A stretch of 64,000 bases of DNA from Ananas comosus. Lineage: Eukaryota; Streptophyta; Magnoliopsida; Poales; Bromeliaceae. Made by a program: the position numbers and the translations under genes. The stretch covers positions 840,913-904,912 of the forward strand of contig NC_033629.1 of NCBI RefSeq assembly GCF_001540865.1. The letters run 5' to 3'. The first letter of the stretch is position 1. Every line of letters begins with the position of its first letter. Shown here piece by piece: positions 47,183-60,026 of the stretch. The notes beneath the pieces were generated by a model that saw nothing but the letters and a program-made list of their open reading frames with translations, was not told the origin of the DNA and did not search any database.

Positions 47183-49566
47183 ATGGCAGATTTTAGGGTT
47201 AGAAGGCTTGAATCCCGGCACACGAAGATAAGAAATGTTCCGATCGCGGTAACTCCAGAAGGATTCTGGTGTTGCCCTTCTCAGGCTGTGCTCCAGAAAA
47301 CCCTGAAGAATCAAAACCACCAAAATAAGCAAAAAGGCTCATCCCCCCCTTCGAAGGCCCCTTCGGTTCAAAGGGCGCCGGCTATTTCATCGGAGAAGAG
47401 AGCATCCACTCCAACAAGATCAAAAGGTGTTTCGGATGACCAGAAATGCCCTCCGACTTCTGATAATCCGGCTTTAAGTCCAATGAGGGCTTCGGAGAGA
47501 CCGCCGAAACCAAATTCTGAGGGTCAAAAGCATAAGATTTCAGTCGGCTTTGGTCAACAAGAGACGAGCGATTTGAAGGTTATTTTGTATGGGAAGGAAG
47601 GGATTGCAGTTAAGATGAGTGTTCATAAGAACATTCTTGCTGAAAATAGTAATTACTTTGCTGAGAAACTGTCGAGGGAGTCGCCGGTCTCGTGCATTGA
47701 GATATTGGATTGTGAGGATGTGGAAATTTATGTTGAGACTGTGGGATTGATGTATTGTAAGGAAGTCAAGCACAGGTTGATCAAGCAAAGTGTTCCGCGC
47801 GTTCTCCGCATACTAAAGGTTTGCTTAAAACTCCGATGCTTACTATTACTGGCTATGATGAAAACTCTAGGTTATCAATTTGTCTACTTATTTGTTTGTT
47901 ATATATGTTTATCCCACGAATAATTCATTTACGTTTTGGTGCATGTATGGCTGTGTTTCTGCTAAGTAGTTGAAACTTTAAGTTTCTTAGTGTGTTGCCG
48001 TAGCCGTGTTGACCTAATCCTTTCTTAGGTTTCAATGTTAAAATTTGATGTTTTGGCTTGGAGGATTGGTTCTTATTATTGCTATCAAGAGGTCAACGCA
48101 TAGAATCTCCTTAAGAATGATCCTAATAAATTTGTCAAATTCGTTATATTTGCTTGAAGAAATGGTCATATACTACTACTTTTTTTTTGAAAAAAATTTA
48201 CTTAATTGTCTTTTAGTTCTCATTTTGCATCATTTTTTTCGAATTTGGGTCCGTGAAAACTGAAAAGTAGATCTGTCAGTTTTGTTCTTTTATTCTCTTC
48301 AAGATTGCATGGGTTAGGTTTCGGTTGAGCTTCTTCTAGCCTAATGCTAATTTGTACTGATCTGAGTCCAACATGACTTGATAAATTGCCATGTGCTGGT
48401 TATGCAATGGGAAACAACATGGTCCCATATAGGCTTCAGTTTGTGTCGTTGGAATCTGGAATGAAAAGTCTTTACTAGTAATTTGACGTTTGACAGATTC
48501 ACTATCTGATAAGGCTTTATACTTATTCTGTTTGTTTTTTATTTCAAGCAATGATCAAACAATTTTTACCCTCTCTGCGTTACTTAAGGGTTTTTTGCTC
48601 CCTTCTCTTTTACAGGTTGCTGAGTCGCTTGGCTTCAGGGCATGCATGAAATCATGCTTGGATTACTTAGAAGCAGTCCCTTGGGTCGGAGATGAAGAAG
48701 AAGAAAATGTGGTCTCCTCGGTACGCCACCTTAAGACTGATAATTACGGAATAAACCCCATACTAAAAAGAGTATCTTCGGACCTTAACAACCCCCCTAA
48801 TCACACACTTGCCCATATAATGGAACTTGTTCTAAAAAGCAGCGACGAAAGAGGACGGCGCGAGATGAAATCCTTAGTCCTAAAACTCTTAAAGGAAAAT
48901 AGCATTTGTAATAATGGGTCTTCAGATATATGCGTAGAAACCTTATACAATTCATGCAAAAGTTGCTTAGACTCCCTGTTAGTGCTTTTCCGAGAAGCAA
49001 CTGAACCAGCCTTTTCCAGTAGAGCTTTGGACGGCAAAGAACCTATTACAAGGCATATAGCTCTCGAAGCCGATAATCTTCTTTGGCTAGTGGAGATTCT
49101 GGCTGACAGGCATGTAGCTGATGAGTTTGTGCTGATGTGGGCGAGCCAAAATGAGCTATCTCAGTTGCATAATAAGCTACCGATTATGAACCGGCACTTA
49201 ATTAGCTGCATCACAGCTAGAATTTTTGTCGGGATCGGGAGAGGAGAAGTGCTTCCGTGTAAGGAGACTCGCCAGCTGCTTCTCAATGTGTGGCTGCAGC
49301 CCCTTATTGACGACTACAGTTGGCTGCAGCATGGGTGCAGATCATTTGATCGGAAAGTTGTCGAGGAAGGGATCGGTCGAACTATTCTCACTCTTCCTTT
49401 GGAGGACCAGCAGACGATACTGCTTTCTTGGTTGGGGAGTTTCTTGAAAATTGGCGATAACTGCCCAAATCTGCAGCGAGCATTTGAGGTATGGTGGAGA
49501 AGGACTTTCATTAGGCCTTACGTTGAGCAGCAACACGGTAATATTTTACCGTTGGACAGAAACTGA
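47183..49566 (+). CDS. BTB/POZ domain protein (2 exons, 528 aa)
   Basis: Exons are 47183-47818 and 48616-49566. The N terminus (FRVRRLESRHTKIRNVPIAVTPEGFWCCPSQ) is a conserved block of one plant BTB subgroup, followed by a Ser/Pro/Lys-rich disordered linker to about 120. The BTB fold runs about 128-235: SDLKVILYG, VHKNILAENSNYFAEKL, CIEILDCEDVEIYVETVGLMYC, then VAESLGFRACMKSCLDYLEAVPW. The C-terminal ~290 residues are helical, with the conserved GRGEVLPCKETRQLLLNVWLQPLIDDYSW and LEDQQTILLSWLGSFLKIGDNCPNLQRAFEVWWRR blocks. BTB proteins commonly act as substrate adaptors for CUL3 ubiquitin ligases; that role here is inferred and the substrate is unknown. The family resembles proteins annotated At3g50780/At1g63850-like. 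Confidence 0.95.
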
Positions 49567-51462
49567 TCGAGAGCAGTATTAGTAAGAAAAATATAAATAT
49601 TCTCATGTCGTATTCGAAGAATTTGGTGGTGAATGCTGGGTGGAAAAAAGTCAGTGCTTGTTTACTTCGTGGAAAGGCGAAGGTAATGCTAAAGCTAATG
49701 CTTATCCTTAAAAAAAAGTTTTAGAAATTTCTATGAATTCCTAACAAATGTGAGTTTCACTATGATATGGTGTAATTCAATCTAGGGCTTTATTTTTCAA
49801 TTTGCTTTTTGTGTCATTTCACTATGGGATGTGTTGTAATTCAATGTAGGTTTTTATTTTTATTTTTTTTAATTTGCTTTCTTCTCCTCTTTTCTTTTCT
49901 CTTTTTTTTTTTTTTTTTTGTTTCCTTTGTGATCCTTTTGTTGTGCAATTCTGGAAACAAAAGTTAAGTGCATAATATATATATGAGCTGTCCCTATTAT
50001 TGCATTCTTATGACATATTAGATAAAGTGTTGCATGATATTCTCTATTTATTGAATTGTAATTTATGTTTCTGAGATGCTCAAACTGAGAAGGTGCACTG
50101 CTACAAATTGTGGTAGATGTAGTATTGACTAAATTCAGTTATCTGATTGATATTAATATTAACCTTGTTATTATGTTTAGAAACTACACTAAAGTGACTA
50201 AGGCTTAGTTTGGTATTGAGGCCTATCAAACGCTGTTAGATAAAATGAAGTTGAGGAAAAAGTATATAGGAATATGTTTCTGTGTTCTTCGGTAGGACCG
50301 CAGAAAATATATTGTAAATGACTCATCGCGATGTGCGGAACGCAATATTACGTACGGAAACAAACAGGATATTTTTTCAATGTATTTTCTCATCGCATGT
50401 AATGCTATTTTTTCGCAATCCCAAACCCATCTGAGTTTCCCATTAAGGAAGCAAACTAATGGAGCTACCTCTGCAGATTAACAATCCGTGCAGGAGCAAT
50501 GTCGAGTTTGTGTACGGCGTAGAACTCCGACTGTGTGATCTAAACAAAAATTTTACTAAAACCATCTCTCTACCGTCTATCATCATGTGTAGCGCTCGAA
50601 TCTTTAAGCAGTGATGAACGATAAATTTGACGCGTAGTGTGAATTTTGAAGCAGAGATGAACGGATTTGGCCAAGTGTCACCTTAATTAGTCTCCATTAC
50701 TTCGAAAGTGGTGCAATTTTACCTAACACGCCCATGGTCAATGCCACATACTAGTGCTAATCACCATGTTCCAGAAACTTGCTCCAACTCAGATTCAGGA
50801 TCCTATGACATCGAAGTTACATGGGAACTGCGTCCTCGAAAAGTGATTTTCCCAAACGCACCTACCCATATCGCAACGTACACGTGGCCCAACAACGGCC
50901 CATCAAGGATGTACTGCTCTTCAATAAGATCCAGTGATTGCTTTTAAAAAGGCGATGGAAAAAGAAAAATGAAAATGAGAGAGCATTCAAATGTGGCAAC
51001 AATGTATTAGGAAGCTTAGGGCCACAAGAAAGGAGAGGAGAGCATAATTTGGTGTATATTGAATTATTGAATCGAACCGACTTATTTCGTTTATTTTACT
51101 CACTTAATCGTACACATTAAAAGCCAAATAAACCAAATTTACCCAATCAACCCAAAACTTAGTCATTCGACGATGATGAACAGCCTAGTTCTGAATCAAT
51201 CGAATTGAGTCGAACCAAACCAAATTATTTCAGCACAGTATGGTTCGTAGCTCTACTGCCGAACTAAACCGACCAATGCTCATCCTTGAAAGAAAGCAGA
51301 ATAATAACTAGAGTGGACTTATCCAAATTTGTTATCTACTCTATGTTGGTTTGAACATTCAACCTGGTTCCATGTGAAAAAGGAGCCATATATGAGGCCA
51401 GAATTAATAATATATACCATAAATAAGGCAAATTAAAAGAGGAACAACAATAGCAAAGAAGC
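49567..51462. other. spacer with a MITE copy
   Basis: BTB 3' UTR at the left, a T-rich stretch at 49855-49920, then a 231-bp MITE copy (50202-50432). The remainder is AT-rich with chance frames only. The last ~60 bases are the probable leader of the phosphatase gene. Confidence 0.55.
50202..50432 (+). mobile_element. PIF/Harbinger-like MITE, copy 1
   Basis: Starts GGCTTAGTTTGGTATTG directly after TAA and ends near CGCAATCCCAAAC. A long shared core (GCGGAACGCAATATTAC, then TACGGAAACAAACAGGATATTTTT) is found in inverted orientation in the copy at 55189-55419. The right end is worn. Confidence 0.75.
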
Positions 51463-53384
51463 ATGGGCAACTGGTGTAGTTCTCATCCTACAAGGTAAAG
51501 CCAATATTACCCTTTAATTTCTCTCTTTCTCTCTCTCCTTTTTTTTTAAAAAAAAAAAAGAAGGATAATTGATGTGAATTATTACTTCTAAAAGTTCAAT
51601 GTAGGCCTTTGCATTTTGCACCATTTTTGCTATAATTTTCTTCATGCATTTCAGTGAACTGCAGAACAAGAGGCTTGTTTCAATTGATGCAGAAGATGCA
51701 ACTCATGAAGGGATAAGAACAGTTGGAGTTCAAAAGATCTGCGAATTCTCGACCAGCTCCGCGTTATCTGTGTGCATTGTGACATGGAATATGAACAACA
51801 AAGTAAAACATCTATCTACTTGGAATTTTCTTCGAAGAAAAATTCGATCTTCAGTGTTCATATCGCTAACTAACATAGTTCTCTTATTCGTGAAGATGCC
51901 GACCGAGAATTTATCTAAGTTAGTGAGCAGCGATCGAAAGTTCGATCTTTTGGTGGTTGGGCTACAAGAAGCACCAAGATGTAATCTTGCTCAGGTTCTA
52001 CAAGCAGCTATTGCTGACACCCATATGTAAGTATTACGAGTAACTAAATTGTTCTAAAAAGATTAGAAATTTACATCATTTTACAGTTTAATGTATTTGA
52101 ATGTTATCTCCTGCAACTTAACTTGTAGCTTACTAGGAGAAACAACCATGCAATCTATACAGCTGTTTCTTTTCGGTGCGAAGAGCTCGACGAAATATAT
52201 TAGAGGTAAGAGTAATACATATGCCTTGTCAGATATTACTACGGCTGGTTGCGTTCTTTTCTTTGTCTTATTGTTATCTTGGTTATCTCACTTTTTGTTG
52301 CGTAGAAATGGAGGTGGATAAAGAATCAGATGGAGGATGTGGGGGGTTGATAAGGAGAAAGAAGGGAGCAGTGGCCATGTACATCAACTTTAGCGGCATT
52401 CGCATGGTCTTCATATCATGCCATCTTTCAGGTTTGATCATGATGCTTAAGTCCACAAAATTTGGATTCTGATTTCCACCATCCTTGTAGTTTCGACTAC
52501 TATTTAGTTCCTAAAAATTGTTCTGTACAACAATTAAGTCGTTGTGTTTGTTCGCCGCCTGAAAAATGCTACAACAATTCCGGGGACGGAATTGGTAAAT
52601 ACAAAGACTCTGCAGATTCAGTTGAAATCAGGATCGAAAACTCATAAAAAAGTGTCCATATTAAATCTTCAGAGACTGATACATGCAGCATTGCAGCTCA
52701 TGAACACAAGGTGGACGAGCGGAACTCGCAGTGTCGGCACATATCTCACTCTCTCTTCTCTAAGGATCACAATCGGTACGTGGAATCGTCGCACGTCACG
52801 GTTTGGATGGGAGATCTCAATTACAGATTGCAAGGAATAAGCACAATGCCTGCCAGAGGTTTAATCCACAAAAATCTTCAAAATGTAAGCATCTTATCTC
52901 ATTGGTCTTTTAATATGAAGTTAGATCATTTAAACTACTTAAATATGGAGCCTTTTACCGTTCCCTCGATCATCGCAGATGCTTACTAACAAAGACCAAC
53001 TTCTACAAGAAGCTGAAAAGGGGCAAGTGTTCAATGGATATTGCGAAGGGACCTTATCATTTAAGCCTACATACAAGTATAATGTTGGTAGTAGTAACTA
53101 TGATACAAGCTACAAGGTAAGTACTTCTATTAGTAACCAATGCACTTATATATATTTTAACTTCTCCAAATTAGTCCTTAGAAAAATTAAATTAAAATGA
53201 ACTTTTTTTTTTTTTTTACTTTTTTCAGATTCGAGTACCTTCGTGGACCGATCGGATCTTGTTCAAGGTCGATCATTTGGGTATCGACGCAACCTTAGAT
53301 TCGTACGAATCGATCGACTGCATTGAGAGCTCGGATCACAAGCCAGTGAAGGCCCATCTTTGTTTGAAAGTGAACAATGAATAA
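51463..53384 (+). CDS. 5PTASE11: inositol polyphosphate 5-phosphatase, 5PTASE11-type (8 exons, 331 aa)
   Basis: Exons: 51463-51494, 51655-51802, 51896-52026, 52129-52205, 52306-52431, 52697-52884, 52979-53116, 53229-53384. The enzyme removes the 5-phosphate from phosphoinositides; the Arabidopsis relative (334 aa) prefers membrane phosphoinositides. Catalytic blocks are all present: TWNMNN (~54-59), VGLQEAP with Glu85, GGCGGLIRRKKGAVA, ISCHLSAH, the VWMGDLNYR block (~207-215), GTLSFKPTYKYN, VPSWTDRILF (~283-292) and SDHKPVKA with Asp316-His317. The N terminus MGNWCS suggests N-myristoylation (Gly2) and palmitoylation (Cys5), giving membrane attachment without a transmembrane span. The tiny first exon was chosen because it supplies this motif and the correct phase. 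The gene sits between two inverted MITE copies. Confidence 0.95.
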
Positions 53385-53559
53385 AATTCTTTTGTTGTGT
53401 GCTGCGTTGTGCGACAAACGGTCCAAAAAATCAGACAAAAATCTTTTATTATTTAAAATTCTAAAATGCATTTTCGTGCAAGATAACATTTCGAAAGTTT
53501 TTAATGTTGTGAAGTGCTTCTCTCTCCCTCCTCCTCCTCCTTTTTGAAATACGGCAGAG

Positions 53560-53710
53560 TAAGTTTTTCACTGCCGACTTCAAACATTTGGTTGTACAAA
53601 CAAAGGAAACTCGGCGAGAAAAAGAGTTTCGGCGCCGACTTCAATATGTCTTGTGAGCTCGCGAAAAGTTGTAGTCGGTAAGGATATCTCCTTCACCGCC
53701 GACTCTGGCT
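53560..53710. repeat. three degenerate ~62-bp units centred on GCCGACTTC
   Basis: GCCGACT(T/C) recurs at 53573, 53634 and 53698. Each is preceded by a CGG-containing word and a TTTC/TTCAC stretch. The unit spacing is 61 and 64 bases. It may be a remnant of a transposon's subterminal repeats. Confidence 0.5.
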
Positions 53711-55188
53711 TAGCAAAATTTGACAATTGCCCTTTAGACGAAATTAAACTTTGCCTAGACCTATTCCACCGTAACAATCGCGGAACGCTTAATTATCTAC
53801 CATCAACCCATTCATTTCTTAAAGTCACTAAATTAAAAAAAATAATAAAATTTACAATTGGTTAAATATAATAATGGTGGTGATTTTTAGTGGTGAATAT
53901 AGATGGTAACTAGCTATGCGGTCCACAGCTAATGAGGTGGACCAGGTCCAGGCAATTACTTTCTTACGTTTTGAGTGTAATGTGTGTGTAGTATAGCCCA
54001 TAGACATCGATCTTAAACCAAAAAAAAAAAAACTTTAGGAGCCCAATTTATTTATTTTTCTTTTTAAGCCCCTTATTTAATATATGCTATTGACTCAGGT
54101 TGGGTCCTAAAGCATCAACCATATAAGTTGGAAACAAGGGATTAATAAAATAAATTCGTACCATGCTTACCCACTTTATTTTTAAAGTTTTAGCTTGTCT
54201 CTTTCACTAACAACTATATTTACATAATTTAGTCTTTGCTTAGCTGGAACATGTATATTTATTAGTTTTATTTTTGACTGACATGGACTTAATTAAGCAT
54301 GCTTCAACAAAATAATATATATTAATACATAGATGACAAGCTTTCAATCAAATCTGATAATAACAGCCTAAAAAAAAAACACTTTAGTGATGCTGAAACT
54401 ATCAAAAGGAAGCACCACTTTTTGCGTTTGAATTGGTAGCAACCAAAAGAGGAGATAGAAACAAAGCTATTGATTTGTACAAAACTATTTTAAGTGAGCA
54501 AAATGGTTACAAAATAACAACAAAAAAACAATCATTACAAAAAACAAAAAATGTCGTAGCTACCAATATTTTCTGAAGTACATTTGATAAATGAGCTTTT
54601 TATAAATAGCTAAATAGCTCTCTAATTAGTGCTTTTTTAGATACCGCATTTAAAAAGCGATTTATTTGCATGTGAGAAATGATTTGAGGCACTTACATAG
54701 TATTGCTTATTTGGAAAATAATACATTGAAATGTTCTATTATTGCTCATTATGGTGTCTAATTAATACTCTTTTTGGTTGGAGAAATCAAAAGAGATACA
54801 ATAGCTTATTTCGAAGAAATGCGCGAAAGAGACATTGCACCACACACGCCCACCTGCGCGTTTCCTACGTATACTCCTCAATTGTGATTTGTGAAAACAC
54901 AAAAAATAAAGAAAAAGCCAAGAAAAAAAAAAGAGGAGAAGTGTAAACCATCCTTTTTTTTATTTTTTAACACTATTGATACACTGCAATGACTTGTATC
55001 CATGTCATCTTTCTTTCTTTCTTTATTTTCTTATACTAAGAGAGAGCATTTTAAAAGAAGCAAAATGGTGAAGAAAATGGGCCCCTCTAGTACTAATTTA
55101 GCATGATGTAGAGACCCAATATGCATGTAATAGAGCACATATTCTCATCTGGGTATCATCTAGTTTTTTTGTGTTCTTGAGGTAATAA

Positions 55189-55419
55189 AGCCTTCGCTTG
55201 GGATTGCGGAAAGATTACCTTACGTGTGGTGAGAAAGTACGCTGGAAAAATATCCTGTTTGTTTCCGTATGTAATATTGCGTTCCGCCTGATTAGTGCGT
55301 TACGATATATTTTCTACAGTCCCATTGGAGAAAGCAGAAGCATATTCTGGCCTATATGTTTTTTTCTCAACTCCATTTTATCTAATAGCGTTAGATAGAG
55401 CTCAATACCAAACTAAGCC
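55189..55419 (-). mobile_element. PIF/Harbinger-like MITE, copy 2, with TAA target-site duplication
   Basis: A 231-bp element bounded by TAA on both sides (55186-55188 and 55420-55422). Terminal inverted repeats are AGCCTTCGCTTGGGATTG and, from the other end, GGCTTAGTTTGGTATTG. It is the inverted counterpart of the copy at 50202-50432. TAA duplication and this end structure fit the PIF/Harbinger (Tourist) class. Confidence 0.8.
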
Positions 55420-55669
55420 TAAGTGCGGAGAAGGGCAATCCGCGACCCGCTTGCCCGACTACCAGGCAGTTTGGACCAAACAAGCCCAGCAGAGGCTCAT
55501 CATACAATTGAATAGCAGTCCGGCAAGGCTCTCACCTCAGTTGACAAATTGCTGTTGAACCCTCGTAGAGTAGGTTAATTTCATTCCAGTATACGTTGTA
55601 CAGAGTTTATATACGTGACAGAGTGTATTTGCAAACGATGAATGAGATATTAGTATTCTTCTTCCCTAC

Positions 55670-56411
55670 ACAGCTCCTCCCCAATTCTCTTCTTCTCTCT
55701 TCTCCTCTACTCTCAGCCTCCCTTCTCTATCTCTCTTAACTCTTCCTCGGCTCTTCTTCTTCTTCCCTTCTGTCACTCAATTATCCCAATTTCTCCAATC
55801 CGATCCAACCATCATCCTCATCGCGGACCAAGCCTCAGGGCAATCTCATCATCGACGGCTGCGATTCGTCCGGTACATTAAACATTACTGTTTATGTACT
55901 TCAATATGTTGTATATTTCTGATTCATAATATCTATGCTATTATACTTGTGTGTAGTACAATATATAGCATGTAGATTAGCACATAGGATTTTTAACTTC
56001 TCAGAAAAGAGAGGGAAAAAAATAATCTTTGTATCGATGGGCAAGGAAATAATTGGATTCTCAATCAAATGGTAGTTTCAACTACTCTTAACTTCACTAT
56101 TCGAAGTTGGTTTGTTGTTGACTATTAAAATTGTTTAAGTTCGAAACTTGTCGATAATATTTCAGGAACCATCACATGATCCAAGTTATTTGTAAGCACT
56201 GGTTTTATCTTATCTCTTTATAGGAAGATGCAAATTGAAATGCATGCTCACATGATTGAATGAAGTTACTCGTCGTTGCCACAATTGTGAATGCTATATA
56301 TTGCAGTGATTTTCTTCATGTCCAAGTTTTATTGATGCATTAATTGGTTTTATTTGTTCTTTGTGGGAAATTAAAGTGTATCCTTCTCATGTTTGGATAA
56401 CAGTTCTTACC
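55670..56411 (+). promoter_or_regulatory. DA1 leader exon and probable 5'-UTR intron
   Basis: A CT-rich exon-like stretch spans about 55670-55870 and ends in TCCG|GTACAT. A T-rich region without conserved coding follows until an acceptor-like AACAG at about 56402, just before the ATG at 56412. A leader intron is the simplest reading, not proven. Confidence 0.45.
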
Positions 56412-59400
56412 ATGGGATGGTTGAACAAAATTTTCAACGGTCGCGGAAAGAAAAATTCAAAGGGAAGTAACCGCGGAAAATCGTCAGAAGATAGTGTTTC
56501 AGATGATCACCGTGAATCAATTGTAATTCCATTTCCTACTATATTCCCTTTTCTGCTCAATTTCATAATTAGTACACTTATTTATGAGATGACCTTTTTT
56601 TTTGTTTCTTTACGAGGAACTCAAGAATCACAGCTTAAGCTGAGACAATTTCTGCAGTATGTTTGTATCACTTGTTTTCAGTAGTTGTGGCACTTTGCCT
56701 TCATTTTAATCAGTGCCTATCAAGTTAATCATTTACCATGATGCATTAGTGTTTCTCTCTCTCTTTTTTTTCCTTAATAATTCCAAGTCAAAGAATTTTA
56801 GTGAACAAATTAATGATGCACTTTAGTTCCACAAACATATATGCTGAATTGAAGAATACATTACCCATAACATTTCAATTTCGTGCACTTCTTAATGTCT
56901 ATATGTTGTAGCTTTGTGACCTATAAATTATTACATTGGATTCTTTATTGTGAGCCTCGATCACTCTTCTTAGTCTTCGAAATAACTGACGCAGGATGTA
57001 CAATCCGAAAGCGAATACGGAGATATCGATCATGCCATTGCTCTATCTTTAGCAGAAGAAGAACAAAAAATAGAAAAGGCAATTGGTTGGTATTATGCTC
57101 ATCAACTCTTATCTTATTATCTGTTACATGCTTTAAAACACGAAATTGAAGTAAAAAGACTCGATCGACGCTTTGCGATTGGTTTTGTAATTTACTTCAG
57201 GTGATAGTCATTTCGAAGAAGATGAGCAGCTCGCGAGGGCTTTGCAAGAAAGTATGAGCGCCGAGTCTCCTCCTCATCAAACCAAAAGCGCTTATCAACC
57301 ACTCCCGTACTCGCCTCCTCCGGCCAACTTCAGGTATTTGCATCGTGTGCTGATCGATTTGATAACTTTGAATAAAATCTCACTTTGATCTGTACAAATC
57401 AATTTTCCTGCAATTAATCAGTTTCATGCATCAGTTACAATTGTTAGATATATTTCTTTGCTTTATGTAAAAATGGCACTCAGGTGATACAACAATGTCA
57501 AAAAGGAATTAAAATGAGCTGTATTTTTAATTACAATGCTGAATTCATAATGTGAGTGAGTAACACTCATGTCATATAACAAGTCTCATGTTATACAACA
57601 ATGTTGAAAATGGATGTTTAATTGTATTGTATCTTTACAAATTTGGATCTATAACTATTGAGATTTCTTTCTTTTTTTTTTTTTGGCTTCATGTAGGATA
57701 TGTGCTAGATGCAAAAATGAGATCGGTTACGGATACTATCCTAGCTACATGGATTTTGCTTGGCATCCAGAGTGTTTTCGGTGTTACGCTTGTAACATTC
57801 CAATTTCTGAGAACGAGGTACGATTGATCGATAACTAGCAAATCATCTAACTATTTTTAAACAATCATAAAGCTAACACATCTACTTCCAATAGCCCTGC
57901 ATGCACGGGGATCGCCCGTATCACAGTTTCTGCTACAGAAAGAATTTCCCGAAATGCGATGTTTGTAAAAACTTTGTAAGCACTTCCAGCTTTCAGATAC
58001 CATGTAATCCTCAAATATTTGCTGCATAAATTATTTAGAGGTCTAATTATTGATTTGCTTGATAGATTTTGTTGACATTTTTTGCAGATACCGGCAAGTA
58101 TAAATGGTCAAATTGAGTATAGAGTGCATCCATTTTGGCAGCAAAAATATTGTCCTTCACATCAGAAGGATGGAACTCCGCGATGTTGCAGCTGCGAGAG
58201 ATTGGAGGTATGTAATGTCGGATTACTATGGTACAATTATGTGTTCCCTGCGACAAAACGCGCTTTCAATATGTATTGGATCTATATAGTATATCATATG
58301 ATTAATGCTCTATGGCCTAATTAACATTGTTCTACTTTTTTTACTGTGTTTAGCCGAGGGACACTCAATATGTGAACTTAGGTGATGGGAGAAAAATATG
58401 CATGGAGTGTATGAATTATTCGATAATGGACAATGGCGAATGCAATCCACTTTATATCGATATTCGCGAGTTCTTCGAAGGTTTAAATATGAAGGTGGAA
58501 CAGCAAATTCCATTGCTTTTAGTCGAGAGACAAGCCCTTAATGAAGCCTTGGAAGGAGAAAAAAATGTGAGGATCCATGAAATCATGGAAGTAATTGATA
58601 ATTGAAGCACTAAAATGTGTTTTTGTTTTTCTTTTTATTTAATACTACACTGAAATAACATTAGTCTTAAACATGATTTTGTGTTTCAGTTTCACCCTTA
58701 GCCTCCAAAATTTTTTCAAAAACCTTTTGTTTTTGGTAAAAACACTCATTTTTGTTTCTAATTATTCTTATAACATCGATTAATTTCCTTTTCCTTTATT
58801 TTAATTTGTGCAGGAACATTATCACCTCCCAGAAACCAGAGGTCTTTGTCTTGCTGAAGAACGGATGGTTCGAACTGTAAGTTTGTTGAAATTAGTTTTA
58901 TTTGCTTTATTTGATGCTTATCTTTTGTTCAAAAACTTATGATGAGTTCAAATTTCAAATTTAGATTTTAAAAGGGCCGATAATCGGGCCCGGAAACAAA
59001 ATCGTAGACATGATCACTGGTCCACAGCAACTGATTCGGCGTTGTGAGGTTACAGCCATTCTAATTTTGTTCGGGCTACCAAGGTACAATTTATTTCCTC
59101 TTTTACCTTAAACTTTCTTTTTTTTTTCTTTTCATAATATATGTTGTTTATTATACTTTATTATTGATTGGTGTTATAAATGGTTTAAATATTTTGTGGA
59201 CCTAAATTAAAATTTTCTCTATGTAGATTACTCACTGGATCAATTTTGGCACATGAGATGATGCATGCATGGCTTCGGCTTAAAGGTACTTAATTAGTTG
59301 TTTGTTGATTACATATTTTTTGGATTTTAGTCCTTTTATTTCTTTAATTTTGATCACTGATTAATTTACACCATTAACACATGAAAATGGGAACCGAACA

Positions 59401-60026
59401 ACAGCATATATAGCATTTAAGATGCAACAATTTTGTTAGAAATATCAGCTAATTAAGTTAGTAACTTGTATTTTTTTCTCGTTTATTTCAAGATATTTGT
59501 GTGAGTTTTCTCGATCAATCACTGTTTAGATCTTGATTTAGGTGTTAATTGCTCGTATTTTGAGTCGACCACCAACCTTTTTAGATAGTGTTCGTGTCGA
59601 AATGTGAGCTAACTCTGTCCTATAGACAAAAAAAAAAAACAGAAGGAAAAGTTTAATTTTCTCAACAATCTCTTTGCAGGATACAAAGATCTTCCTCCCG
59701 AGGTCGAAGAAGGCATATGCCAGGTTCTGGCTCATATGTGGCTCGAGTCAGAGATCACGTCAGGGTCCGGAAGTAACATCGCATCCACATCATCATCATC
59801 ATCATCATCATCGTCATCGTCATCGTCATCGTCATCCTCATCAAAGAAAGGCGTGAAGTCGGAGTATGAGAAGAAACTAGGGGAGCTATTCAAGAAGTAC
59901 CAGATCGAGATGGATGATTCGCCCGTGTACGGAGACGGTTTTCGAGCTGCTAATCGAGCAGTAGATGAGTTTGGTCTCAAACGAACCCTCGATCACATTA
60001 GTATGACAGGGGCTTTCCCAAGTTGA
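56412..60026 (+). CDS. DA1: DA1 family ubiquitin-activated peptidase (11 exons, 485 aa)
   Basis: Exons: 56412-56522, 56995-57085, 57201-57333, 57697-57817, 57895-57975, 58088-58207, 58354-58566, 58814-58876, 58965-59083, 59227-59285, 59680-60026. DA1 limits organ and seed size: after ubiquitination by BB/DA2 it cleaves growth regulators. Seen in order: [10 protein letters not shown] start; two ubiquitin-interacting motifs ([14 protein letters not shown] ~47-60, [12 protein letters not shown] ~74-85); a LIM domain (Cys114, Cys117, His135, Cys138, Cys141, Cys144); LIM-like Cys/His pairs to ~245; [22 protein letters not shown]; the zinc-peptidase motif HEMMH at 360-364 with downstream [12 protein letters not shown]; and the C-terminal [24 protein letters not shown] block. 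A run of 18 serines interrupts the C-terminal region. Length is slightly below Arabidopsis DA1 (532 aa). Confidence 0.97.
59790..59843 (+). repeat. coding trinucleotide repeat (18 Ser codons) in DA1
   Basis: In-frame TCA/TCG/TCC codons give 18 consecutive serines at residues 408-425, between the HEMMH peptidase core and the conserved C-terminal block. Confidence 0.97.

Larger units (their letters stand above)
53385..55669. other. spacer with a short repeat and a MITE copy
   Basis: Phosphatase 3' UTR, then a three-unit degenerate repeat at about 53560-53710, AT-rich DNA with no gene, and the second MITE copy (55189-55419). From about 55600 the sequence becomes the DA1 promoter. Confidence 0.55.
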
